A stretch of 46,665 nucleotides of DNA from a virus. The notes under the pieces are model-generated. The model had not been told where the DNA came from. It saw nothing but the letters and a program-made list of their open reading frames with translations, and did no database searches. The stretch's first letter is position 1; every line of letters starts with the position of its first letter. This document shows, piece by piece, positions 20,478 to 29,054 of this stretch. A program made the translations under genes and the position numbers. The DNA lies in the IMG/VR virus record IMGVR_UViG_3300008267_000612, positions 1 through 46,665 of that record; one strand, written 5' to 3'.

Positions 20478-23400
20478 ATGAGTTGTCCAAATAAAAATTC
20501 AAGACAGTTTAAAGATTTAGTTGATGCAGTTGGTGAAGCTAATGCTATGGTGGTATTTAAGCTTAACAATGATGATATCCCTAGTGTTGAAAAAGCTAAA
20601 GAACTTTTAGGACCCCAGGTGAGTGATGAGTTTATAAACATTAATACTAAAGCTCAGAGAGAACTAGGGTATAGAGCTAAAGAACTTTTAGATAGTCATG
20701 CTGCTAATAGTATAGCTGAAATTATTTCAATAGATCCTCAATATTCAGGATGGTATGCTAGATTGATTCCATCTCTAGATACATCTACAAATAATATTAA
20801 ATATAAAGTAGAGCTTCATCCTAATTCAGAGAGAACAACTCCTTCTAAAAGTTTAGATAGTAAAGAGTCTGTAGATAAGATGATGTCATCTTTAATAGAT
20901 AAGTTTGAGGGCGTTTCTTACATTTGGATTAAACCATCAGACTTAGTACAGAGTGAGCATAATGTAAGTATAAATTCTATCAATGCATTTGTTAAAGGAA
21001 AAACTGTACATCTTGTAGAGGGCAGAGTGAACAATAATACTGCTATAGAAGAGTTGCTGCATCCTTTTGTAGAGGGTTTGTTTAATGAAAACAGATCTGT
21101 ATTCTTAGGTCTTCTTAAAGAAGCTGGTAATATCTATCCAGATATGGTTGCTGATATTAGAAAAACATACTCTAGAACAAACACTGTTATTGAAGAAGAT
21201 ATAAAAAAAGAGATTGTAACAAGAGCTTTACAACAGGCTTTAAAAGATGATCTTGCTAACAATCCTGAAAGAAAGTTTGATCAAATTAAATATCTACTAT
21301 CTAGATTTTTAAACTGGTTATCTGATATTTTAAATAATGTATTCGGTATTGATATGGATAGATATAAAGTGAAGCTTTACAGTATTCCTTCATCTATCAC
21401 TCTATCAGAATTGGCATCTGTAATCAATACAGAAAAGCTACAACTTGAAACTAATTTTATAAACTCTCCTGCATACAATCTTTCTGAGATGGAGCAGGAT
21501 GATGAGATGTTTGGTTCTAGACAAAAGAATATAGTTCGTATAGAGACTCAAATCAATATGTTAGATTCTATTATGTCTGGTCTCACTGAAGACGATGACA
21601 TTAATAAACTACAAACATTAACAACTCTTCAAGATAAACTAAAAGAACATTTAGAAGATATTAAGTCTGGAAAAACTACAATAAGTGTAACTAAATTAAA
21701 AGGCGGTGGTGCTTTGGATTTGTTTAATCAAAATCCTAAGTTCCAAAACTTTGGTACATTCTTACATGATGGTTTAGAATTACTTCAAAGAGAATACTTA
21801 GATGATCCTAGTATATTACCATCCAGAAGAATAAATGAGGAGTTTATAGATAAGCTGTTAAAAAATCAAATGGATAAGTTACCAGAATATAGATTCACTG
21901 TAGAGACAGGGTCTAGTTCTGATATTACTGACTTAAATAAGAAAGAGGTTTTAGCTATGATGAGATCTCTTTTACAGACGTATGAATCTTATATAATACA
22001 AGGGTACACTATTATTCCTGAGATAACTATCGCTGGGATGGATAAATCTGGAAGAACTGTAATAGGTCGTATAGATACATTAGCTATACACAAAGATGGT
22101 TCTGTGAAGATTATAGATTTAAAGACTAAAAAGTTAAACGAGGAAACAGCTTGGGATAAAATTAATGCACAGCTAGAGAGAACATATAGAATAGAAGCTA
22201 GTGCTGATTCAGATGCTGATTTCTTTTTAACTCCTCAAATGGCTAACAGAAATGCTTACCAAGAGTGGGATATTCAGCTTGGAATATATGAGCAGATTTT
22301 TAAACAAATGGGTATAGATGTTTCTAGCAAAGAAATCATAGGTCTTTTATATATGGGAATTAATGATTTTGTTCCTGTAAAAGATAGTCTTACAAATGCT
22401 TATGATTTTAAATATAAGTCTTTTATGATTATTAACCACATATCTGGGGTGAATAGTTATCAATCTTTGTCTGATAGACTTTCATTTGAAAAATATCAAG
22501 AGACAGTTAAGAAGGTTGTTCCTGTCAAAGAGGCTACACTTGAAGAGAAAAAACAAAAAGCAAATGTCATATTTGATTTAACTGAAGATCAGCAGAATAA
22601 TATTCTAGCTAGATTGAAAGATGTTATTGATAATGAGATAGGTAAGGTTACTTCCACTATAACTAAATATAGAAAAGAGGGGCTAGGTGATAGTGAAATG
22701 GTTAAATCTCTTTCTGAAAAGAATGAAACCCTTAAGAAAGTAAGAGATACAATGAATAAAGAGAACTGGGATACAGCTTATAAACTATCTCTCACTCTAC
22801 AATTTTTAGATGAAAGCTACGACAATCTTACTAAAACTATAAGTGAGATTAAGAAAATAGATAATAATCAGGAAAAAGCTAGACAACTAGATGCACTAAG
22901 AAGAAGAGCTACTGGATTAAACTACTTTATAGATGAACTAGAAAGAGCTCTTATATCTGTAGATCCTACTTTAAATAAAGAAGCAATCTCTATAATAGGT
23001 AGAATTAAGTCTAATATGCAGAGTGTTCTTATTGCTTATAATGAATTAGGTGCTGACTTTATGATTAAGATAGTACAGTCTATGCAGGGTACTAGAAGAG
23101 AGACTGTTATGAGTAAACAAAGAGAAGAAGCTATTAAACCTAGACTTGAGTATTTAAAACAAAAGTTAGATAGATTAAAATCAGGAAGTGCGAATATAAC
23201 AGATGTAGGTTCTAATATTTCTTATTTGTTCTTAGGATCTATTAAAAATATGATAAGAGGTATACAAAAAATACCTGGTCAAGAGCTAAATCTAATAAAA
23301 GATTTAGAGGCTCAAATTAAAAAGTTAGAATTAGAACTAGAGGGTATTAAGTTAGAGAGTCCTGAAGAACTTAAAAAATTTATTGAGGGTGTTTTAGAGA

Positions 23401-26400
23401 ATAAAAATTCTCTATTATATCTTGGTCAGGGAGTAAGTCCTATATCAGATATTATTGCAGCAGCTTCAAATTCTGATTTAGGCATATCATCTTTTGCTAA
23501 CTTCTTAAAAGCTGTACAACAAGATGCTCAAAAAGAGTATTTAAACTTTATAGAACGTAATAAGTTTCAAGATGAGATAGATGCTTTCTCAGGTGGAAAT
23601 AAAGATATGAATGAGGTGAGTAAAAGACTCACTGAAGTTAGGACTATAAAAGAAATAGATGATGAAGGTAATGAGACTGAGAGAGAAGTATTATCTTTTA
23701 TAGATCCTATACAAAAAGAATATAGAAATACTTTTGATGAACACTATGCTACACTTAGAGAGATTAATCAAGAAATAAAGAATGCCCCTAATGAGAGTAA
23801 GAGGAGAGAGGTTGTTAAAAAGAGAGCTGAGATAGTAGAAAGTCATAGAAAATGGAGACTTGAACATTCTCAGATGCCTTTGAAAGATGAGGTTTATAAA
23901 CTTGAAAATCTACTACCTGCGGAGTATAGACAAAGAAGAACTGAAATACTTGATGAGATTAATGCTATTAAACTTAGACCAGGTTATAATAATGAAGAGC
24001 TTCTTACAGATGAAGACCGTAGTGACATAGCAGAATTAGAAGTGGAGCTTCAAAGACTTAAGATAGATATGCTTAAGGGTGACACCAAGTATGCTGATTA
24101 TATAGAGAAACTTGATATGTATTATACATATGAAACAAACTGGAACTTCTTTAATAGAATGAAGAACTCCAAAATGATTCAGTATGGTGAAAACAGTGAG
24201 GAGTTTAGAAAATGGATGGATGAAAATACTATTAAAGTAGCTAACTCAGCTTATTATGAAGAGTTAGAAGAAATCTTTGAAGAGATGTTTAGTATTCTTG
24301 ACAAAGATGATGAGATGGAAGACGTTAGAAAACAACAAAGAGAACTTCTTCAAAAAGTAAAAAGAAAAGGATATGCTGATGTTAGATTCTTAACTGATGA
24401 AGAGAAAGAAGAATACATGCAGCTGGATGCTTTAATGGCTGAAATGAGAGAAGACAAGGTTAGAGTAGAATTAGATTCTTACGATAGAGATAGACTTTCT
24501 GAATTAAGAATGAGATTAAATTCCATAAGAACTTATACTACCAACCCTTACTATCAGATGGAGTATTCTTCTAGAAAACAAGCTTTAGATCAAAAGTATA
24601 GTTTGTATAAACAAGCTGAAGAAGAATTAGCATCTTCAGAAACAGACCAGAATAAGAGAAATCTTGATATGGCTATTAACAACTATTATGATGAAGAAGG
24701 TAGGTTTGAAGAATGGTATAATAAAAACCACTATGACATCTATGAGAGCAGGCTTATTGCAGAAAAACCTCTTAATCCTAAACCTCTACCTTTTAATGTA
24801 ATCAGTATTCCTACAAATGAGAAGCATTTTGATCAAAAACCTATAAGCAAATACAGTATTAGAAAGATTAAGGATACAGCTAAAAACAAAGACTACCAAG
24901 AGGATGTTTATGGTGTACCTATGCCTAGATCTCTTAAAAGAGATAATACAACAGGTGAGATTAGTATTGTTGATGAAAGTAGTAAATGGATAAACCCTTC
25001 ATACAGACTACTTAGTAAAAATCCTTTAGACTTTAAGTTTTATAATTTCTTAGTTAACAAGTTTATTCAGACACAAGGTGAAACCTATGGTCATAAACTT
25101 GGATACCTTGTTCCTGGATATGAAGAAATGTCTATTAAAATTTATCAGGAAAGAGGTGTAAAAGAAGGCGTAAAACAAAACTTTAATATATGGAAGGAGA
25201 AAAACTTTAGTATAGATTCTCCTTATTCTTACAACATTAATGAGTATAGCGCTGATTTAGAAAGAACAAGATTTAAATTTAATAGACCATTACCTATTAA
25301 TGAGCAGTCTCAAAATGCTATAGGGTGTGTAATAAAATGGTATGAAGAAGCTTTTATAAACAAACATGTTAGTCAGGCTCAGCCTGAAGTAAATGCTGCT
25401 ATATCTTATATGGAGAGTATTTATTCTCAGCTTGAAAACTCTAATGTACCAGATAAAGAACTCCGTAAAAAAGAATTACAGAAGACTATTGGTGTAATGA
25501 AGAGTGAGTATAACAAAATAATCAAAGGTGAAACTAAAGAAAATGAAGGACAACTAGGTAGAATTGGTGATCTTATTTTGAGAGGTTTGGGTATGTCAAG
25601 AATGGGACTAGATGTTCCAAACCAAATAGGTAACTTGTTCTCAGGTAATGTTCAGATATTCTTAGGTGGTCATAAAACTGGTCAATACAACAACCAGGAT
25701 TTAATTTGGTCTAAAAAGAAAATATGGGGTAGAAACGGTTTGATGAACAGTTTAGTAGATGATATATCTAAGATATCTGGTAAAAGCTTTATGACAAACA
25801 TGTACTTATACTTTAATCCAATGCAGCAATCTGTTGCTGAAAAAGTAGATAAGAGCATGTCTAGAAATGACAGAGTTAAAGAATCATTACTAGATCTTGA
25901 GTTTGCATTTTGGATACAGGATAAAGGAGAGGTAGAAATAGCATCAACTATATGGTTATCTATGATGAATAATAGAAAAGTTGAAATGACTATGCCTGAT
26001 GGAAGCAAGACAATGATACCTTTATTTGAAGCTTATGAGTCAAATGCAAACAATGAGATTGTCATTAAACAAAATGTAAACTGGACAAAAGCTGATGAAA
26101 ATGAATTTTTTAGAAACCTGTATTCTGAAATAAGAAGAACACAGGGTAACTATGCTGGTGTTGATAAAACTAAAGTTGAGCAAAACATTTTAGGTAGATA
26201 TGGTATGTTCTTTAGAAAGTATTTAGCTCCAGCTATTCAAAACAGATTTGGTCCAAGAAGAGAAAATCATGAAGGTAGTGAGATAGCAATGGGATATTAT
26301 AATGGATTAATTCATGCTATTAAATACTATGGAATAAAAGAAGTATTTTTAAGTTTGTTTAAGAAAGATACAAAGGTTAGTGATTTCTACAGACAAAGAT

Positions 26401-26879
26401 CAATGTGGGCAGCTAGAGAGCTTGCGGTGAGTACAGCTTTGATCATTATAGGAAATATGTTAGCCAGCTTAGTATCAGCTTGGGGAGATGATGATGATGA
26501 AATAACTGTCCCTAAGGTGTTAGTTTATAACATGTTAGCTGTATTTTTGAAAGTAGAAAGGGAAACTAGAGGTTTAGTACCTCTTCCTGGAATAGGTGGG
26601 TTTGAAGGATATTTAACACAGTTGTCAAGCTTTACTAATGCAGGTAGTGATTTTGTAAAAGTTGGAAAAACAGTAGTACATGGTTTAAGCTTAGCTGCAG
26701 CTCAAATATCTGATAGTGAGCGTATTAATAAATCAGCTTATTATCAAGCTAAATCTGGATACTTTGAAGAAGGAGAAGCTAAGGTTAAGAAAGACCTTAT
26801 GGATGTTTTCTCTGTATCTAATGTTTACAATATATTTAATCCAGTTAGTCCTACTAAGCAAGGATTTAAAATGAGATAA
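20478..26879 (+). CDS. Giant virion-type protein with degenerate zincin and PD-(D/E)XK nuclease domain (2133 aa)
   Basis: It starts 4 nt after the stop of the RNA polymerase gene, with the same TAATATTATG context. Residues about 165-290 resemble the zincin module of the upstream protein, but the HExxH site reads EELLH (191-195), so the first zinc ligand is Glu. It is followed by FLNWLSDIL, like the FVRLIDKIIKFF after the intact motif upstream. A PD-(D/E)XK nuclease domain of RecB/Cas4 type spans about 420-640: E515 (PEITI), D533 (GRIDTLA), D547-L-K549 (IIDLKT), Q600 and Y604 (QLGIYEQI). All key residues are present. Residues about 690-1500 are charged and helical with coiled-coil character. 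A hydrophobic segment at about 1980-2003 (STALIIIGNMLASLVSAW) is followed by an Asp run, and could be a membrane anchor. The protein may be packaged with the polymerase; the nuclease target is unknown. Confidence 0.75.
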   Translation: MSCPNKNSRQFKDLVDAVGEANAMVVFKLNNDDIPSVEKAKELLGPQVSDEFININTKAQRELGYRAKELLDSHAANSIAEIISIDPQYSGWYARLIPSLDTSTNNIKYKVELHPNSERTTPSKSLDSKESVDKMMSSLIDKFEGVSYIWIKPSDLVQSEHNVSINSINAFVKGKTVHLVEGRVNNNTAIEELLHPFVEGLFNENRSVFLGLLKEAGNIYPDMVADIRKTYSRTNTVIEEDIKKEIVTRALQQALKDDLANNPERKFDQIKYLLSRFLNWLSDILNNVFGIDMDRYKVKLYSIPSSITLSELASVINTEKLQLETNFINSPAYNLSEMEQDDEMFGSRQKNIVRIETQINMLDSIMSGLTEDDDINKLQTLTTLQDKLKEHLEDIKSGKTTISVTKLKGGGALDLFNQNPKFQNFGTFLHDGLELLQREYLDDPSILPSRRINEEFIDKLLKNQMDKLPEYRFTVETGSSSDITDLNKKEVLAMMRSLLQTYESYIIQGYTIIPEITIAGMDKSGRTVIGRIDTLAIHKDGSVKIIDLKTKKLNEETAWDKINAQLERTYRIEASADSDADFFLTPQMANRNAYQEWDIQLGIYEQIFKQMGIDVSSKEIIGLLYMGINDFVPVKDSLTNAYDFKYKSFMIINHISGVNSYQSLSDRLSFEKYQETVKKVVPVKEATLEEKKQKANVIFDLTEDQQNNILARLKDVIDNEIGKVTSTITKYRKEGLGDSEMVKSLSEKNETLKKVRDTMNKENWDTAYKLSLTLQFLDESYDNLTKTISEIKKIDNNQEKARQLDALRRRATGLNYFIDELERALISVDPTLNKEAISIIGRIKSNMQSVLIAYNELGADFMIKIVQSMQGTRRETVMSKQREEAIKPRLEYLKQKLDRLKSGSANITDVGSNISYLFLGSIKNMIRGIQKIPGQELNLIKDLEAQIKKLELELEGIKLESPEELKKFIEGVLENKNSLLYLGQGVSPISDIIAAASNSDLGISSFANFLKAVQQDAQKEYLNFIERNKFQDEIDAFSGGNKDMNEVSKRLTEVRTIKEIDDEGNETEREVLSFIDPIQKEYRNTFDEHYATLREINQEIKNAPNESKRREVVKKRAEIVESHRKWRLEHSQMPLKDEVYKLENLLPAEYRQRRTEILDEINAIKLRPGYNNEELLTDEDRSDIAELEVELQRLKIDMLKGDTKYADYIEKLDMYYTYETNWNFFNRMKNSKMIQYGENSEEFRKWMDENTIKVANSAYYEELEEIFEEMFSILDKDDEMEDVRKQQRELLQKVKRKGYADVRFLTDEEKEEYMQLDALMAEMREDKVRVELDSYDRDRLSELRMRLNSIRTYTTNPYYQMEYSSRKQALDQKYSLYKQAEEELASSETDQNKRNLDMAINNYYDEEGRFEEWYNKNHYDIYESRLIAEKPLNPKPLPFNVISIPTNEKHFDQKPISKYSIRKIKDTAKNKDYQEDVYGVPMPRSLKRDNTTGEISIVDESSKWINPSYRLLSKNPLDFKFYNFLVNKFIQTQGETYGHKLGYLVPGYEEMSIKIYQERGVKEGVKQNFNIWKEKNFSIDSPYSYNINEYSADLERTRFKFNRPLPINEQSQNAIGCVIKWYEEAFINKHVSQAQPEVNAAISYMESIYSQLENSNVPDKELRKKELQKTIGVMKSEYNKIIKGETKENEGQLGRIGDLILRGLGMSRMGLDVPNQIGNLFSGNVQIFLGGHKTGQYNNQDLIWSKKKIWGRNGLMNSLVDDISKISGKSFMTNMYLYFNPMQQSVAEKVDKSMSRNDRVKESLLDLEFAFWIQDKGEVEIASTIWLSMMNNRKVEMTMPDGSKTMIPLFEAYESNANNEIVIKQNVNWTKADENEFFRNLYSEIRRTQGNYAGVDKTKVEQNILGRYGMFFRKYLAPAIQNRFGPRRENHEGSEIAMGYYNGLIHAIKYYGIKEVFLSLFKKDTKVSDFYRQRSMWAARELAVSTALIIIGNMLASLVSAWGDDDDEITVPKVLVYNMLAVFLKVERETRGLVPLPGIGGFEGYLTQLSSFTNAGSDFVKVGKTVVHGLSLAAAQISDSERINKSAYYQAKSGYFEEGEAKVKKDLMDVFSVSNVYNIFNPVSPTKQGFKMR

Positions 26880-26910
26880 AAAAAGGGAGCTTAATTGCTC
26901 CCTTTTTTAA
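26878..26910. terminator. Bidirectional terminator between converging units
   Basis: A-run plus GGGAGC, loop TTAATT, then GCTCCC plus T-run make a GC-rich hairpin with A/T tracts on both sides, so it can stop transcription from either direction. The + gene stop (26877-26879) overlaps its left edge, and the - gene stop TAA lies in the loop (26891-26893). Confidence 0.9.
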
Positions 26911-27349
26911 CTTCAAATGGATGTTTCATTAAGAAACAATCTTGTTCCCATCCCATGTGTTTTTTAAACCCATTGAGAAATTCTTGAATATTCTTAGAAC
27001 CTACAGGATTATGTGAATGCACACAACATCCTTTTAAAGGAACATTCATTTTTTGAGAATACTCTACTACAAAGTTAGCACAGTCCATCCCAGTCTTCTC
27101 TTTATAAGTTTCATATTCTGGAATTTGAAATCCTTGTTTAGCAAACTGACTATAGTAGTCATTCATATGTTCTTCTGCTAAATCATGGTCAAAGCTGATT
27201 AAATCTGGGATACCATTTTCTATAATCCATTTAGTAAACTCATCGTAGTTTCTCACTACATTCCATGGTTCATAATTAGGAAGAGTTTCTATAGGTGTAC
27301 GCACATCATCTAAGTAGAGTGCTATTTTCTTCTTGCTCATATATTTCAT
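26891..27349 (-). CDS. Cyclic-phosphate-processing receiver-like (cREC) domain protein
   Basis: The 152-residue protein has the pattern of the cREC family, a receiver-like fold proposed to act on cyclic nucleotide or RNA-end phosphates. It shows LYLDDVRTP (D14, D15, R17), ISFDHDL (D54, H55, D56), a central GMDCANFVVEY helix, and HSHNPVGSKNIQEFL near the C-terminus. These acidic and histidine residues are the expected metal or catalytic positions. A second possible start at Met4 would change little. It overlaps the 3' end of the upstream gene by 44 nt and is last in the replication-side unit, ending inside the bidirectional terminator. A part in RNA repair or in countering nucleotide-based defence is plausible but unproven. 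The family call rests on motifs recalled from memory. Confidence 0.7.
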   Translation of the reverse strand: MKYMSKKKIALYLDDVRTPIETLPNYEPWNVVRNYDEFTKWIIENGIPDLISFDHDLAEEHMNDYYSQFAKQGFQIPEYETYKEKTGMDCANFVVEYSQKMNVPLKGCCVHSHNPVGSKNIQEFLNGFKKHMGWEQDCFLMKHPFEVKKGSN

Positions 27350-27524
27350 TTTGTTTTATAAAAGCTGTATCAAAACATTGAGTAAAGCTTTCTTTTATTA
27401 AATTATCTTTCTCCCATCTTTTTGTAGGATAGCAATACCATACATCGGTGAATAACCCATGGGATTTAACTACAAACCATTCATTGTCATTTCCAGACTG
27501 GGCTTTAAATTTAGTCCCTATCAT
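27306..27524 (-). CDS. Small hypothetical protein (72 aa)
   Basis: I chose the ATG at 27524 (MIGTKFKAQSG), which lies 1 nt after the stop of the upstream small gene, over an in-frame TTG further upstream. The sequence has a small beta-rich look with several aromatics (NEWFVVKSHGLF, VWYCYPTKRWEKDN, TQCFDTAFI). There are no membrane segments and I recognise no family. It overlaps the cREC gene by 44 nt and is part of a chain of closely spaced genes, which supports it being real. Confidence 0.6.
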   Translation of the reverse strand: MIGTKFKAQSGNDNEWFVVKSHGLFTDVWYCYPTKRWEKDNLIKESFTQCFDTAFIKQNEIYEQEENSTLLR

Positions 27525-27525
27525 T

Positions 27526-27663
27526 TTATTCTTTTTTACCTGCAATTCTTATTGCAACTTGTTTATTTAATATTGGAGAATATCTCCTTGCTTTGTTTAT
27601 AGCTGCATCTCTAACAGATCTGTTAGTGATCCCTAGTTTAAATGCTTCTATTCTTCCTGTCAT
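27526..27663 (-). CDS. Small basic hypothetical protein (45 aa)
   Basis: The short frame MTGRIEAFKLGITNRSVRD to VAIRIAGKKE starts with an ATG that overlaps the TGA of the phosphoesterase frame (ATGA, 27660-27663). It ends 1 nt before the next ATG. This exact fit between two neighbours, and a basic helical composition, are the reasons to call it. No family or function is recognised. Confidence 0.5.
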   Translation of the reverse strand: MTGRIEAFKLGITNRSVRDAAINKARRYSPILNKQVAIRIAGKKE

Positions 27664-28001
27664 ATTTCAAATATATTTCCAAATGATGTTAATCCTTTGT
27701 CAAACTTTCCATCATCTACACATGTAGCGTTAGAAAATACTGTAGGTGTTTTAGAATAATGACTCACACCCTGGTTGCTTACATCATCCATATCATGGAT
27801 ATGACCAAACAATACAAGTTTAAGTTGATCTTTCATTCTAAAACACTTCTTCATTAGAGCACCACATCCACAGTATTCTAGATTTCCATGTCTATCAAAA
27901 CTAAGATCTCTCACTCCTTTAGGAGGACCGTGTACTATAAGCACATCTGTATCTGGAGGAATCTCATCCCACACTCTATTGATGGTTTGTCTACTTTTCA
28001 T
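27660..28001 (-). CDS. N-terminally truncated metallophosphoesterase
   Basis: The 113 residues match the C-terminal half of a calcineurin-type (MPPED-like) metallophosphoesterase: VLIVHGPPKG (H24) and VLFGHIHD (H67, H69) are the late metal ligands. The early metal sites (DxH, GDxxD, GNHE) are absent. The frame stays open for 22 codons upstream of the ATG and reads NGIKFWGSPHTPQFGEWAF, which is still phosphoesterase sequence. It then hits TAG at 28068-28070, inside the end of the dNMP kinase gene, and no ATG, GTG or TTG is available there. So the gene looks 5'-truncated by the junction with the kinase gene, and is unlikely to be active as encoded. It may be a remnant, or part of a split protein. 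Confidence 0.7.
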   Translation of the reverse strand: MKSRQTINRVWDEIPPDTDVLIVHGPPKGVRDLSFDRHGNLEYCGCGALMKKCFRMKDQLKLVLFGHIHDMDDVSNQGVSHYSKTPTVFSNATCVDDGKFDKGLTSFGNIFEI

Positions 28002-28047
28002 AAATGCCCATTCACCAAACTGTGGTGTATGAGGACTTCCCCAAAAC

Positions 28048-28701
28048 TTAATACCATTTAGAATGTTCTAAAATTGTTTCTACAGTTTGTTTTAATGCAA
28101 ATAGATCAGATACATTTGCAATTTTATAGTCAAACTTCCAATTATCAAGTCCTGTTTCTGAAGGATGGGCGTTGATAGGTTTAACAAAAGGTCTGTCTAT
28201 ACGTATAATAATACCTCCTTTATCTTTAATAGCTTGAGCTTCATTAGGAAATCTTGTATCAGTGATAACCCAGTTAGGGTAGTATCCTTCCTCATCTTCT
28301 TTATAGTCAGCCATAAGAGCATTCACCCATGTGTTAGTGTGAAGTCCTGTTCTCATACACTCCGTACCAAGCTTCTGTAATAAATCTCTTACAGTCATTG
28401 GTTGCATACCTTCATCACAAGGAGTCCACCATTCATTACCTAGTACAGTTTTTTTAAACTCTTGATCCTCAAATCTCTCTCTATCTATACCAGTGAGATG
28501 AGAGGCTATGTCTTTAAGCTTGCCTGCAAACTTCATTATCTCCCATCCTGAATTAAGTTCTAACCACCATTCATGTTCTGAATAATCTGCACAAGCTTGT
28601 TCTATTGTAACTTCTCCTACATCTTCACAATAGATGTATTGTATAATTTTACCTATAGTGTCCTTACCAGATCCACTATAACCTGATACTCCGATTATCA
28701 T
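28048..28701 (-). CDS. Deoxynucleoside monophosphate kinase
   Basis: The 217-residue protein begins MIIGVSGYSGSGKDT, a P-loop (residues 4-15) of the type seen in T4 gp1-like dNMP kinases. Further expected parts are LTGIDRERFEDQEFK, MTVRDLLQKLGTECMR and NWVITDTRFPNEAQAI followed by IIRIDRP. The last pair is the usual core of this family. The enzyme phosphorylates deoxynucleoside monophosphates to supply phage DNA synthesis. It lies downstream of the DNA polymerase gene in the replication-side block. Its 3' end abuts the truncated phosphoesterase. Fold and family are confident; which bases it accepts cannot be told. Confidence 0.85.
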   Translation of the reverse strand: MIIGVSGYSGSGKDTIGKIIQYIYCEDVGEVTIEQACADYSEHEWWLELNSGWEIMKFAGKLKDIASHLTGIDRERFEDQEFKKTVLGNEWWTPCDEGMQPMTVRDLLQKLGTECMRTGLHTNTWVNALMADYKEDEEGYYPNWVITDTRFPNEAQAIKDKGGIIIRIDRPFVKPINAHPSETGLDNWKFDYKIANVSDLFALKQTVETILEHSKWY

Positions 28702-28748
28702 TTTTATTAGAATTTTGGGTTAGAGATATTAAACATAACCATATATGA

Positions 28749-28997
28749 TTAATCCATCCTAGTATGGTATTTTTTCGTGTGTACGTTTCTGAGTTTTGTA
28801 TATTTTTCCTGTAGTTCTGCATGTTGTTTTTTCAAAGATACATACTTATCTGTAATTGTTATCACTTCATGTTTATAATTTTCTAGTTTTTTTTCCATTT
28901 CATTGTGACTTTTAACTAGTAGATTATATTTTTCTGTTTTAGAAAATTCTCTTTTTATCTTTAAAAGGGTTTCTTGGTTAAATTCTTTGTTTCTCAT
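28749..28997 (-). CDS. Small coiled-coil protein (82 aa)
   Basis: The sequence is nearly all Lys, Glu, Leu and Asn with heptad-like spacing through residues 10-75 (NLLVKSHNEMEKKLENYKHE, then SLKKQHAELQEKYTKLRNV). It should form one coiled coil. No domain is recognised. It stands between the terminator at 29018-29043 and the dNMP kinase gene, with gaps of about 50 nt on its downstream side, so it may be transcribed by read-through or from its own promoter. Confidence 0.55.
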   Translation of the reverse strand: MRNKEFNQETLLKIKREFSKTEKYNLLVKSHNEMEKKLENYKHEVITITDKYVSLKKQHAELQEKYTKLRNVHTKKYHTRMD

Positions 28998-29017
28998 ATT
29001 AAATGATTTAATAAAAC

Positions 29018-29043
29018 AAAGGGGAGACTTAATGCTCCCCTTT
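29018..29043 (-). terminator. Intrinsic terminator after the DUF932-like gene
   Basis: A 9-bp stem (AAAGGGGAG with CTCCCCTTT) with an 8-nt loop is followed, reading the minus strand, by TTGTTTTATT. It lies 12 nt beyond the stop of the gene at 29055-29915. Confidence 0.8.
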
Positions 29044-29054
29044 ATTCTGTTGGT

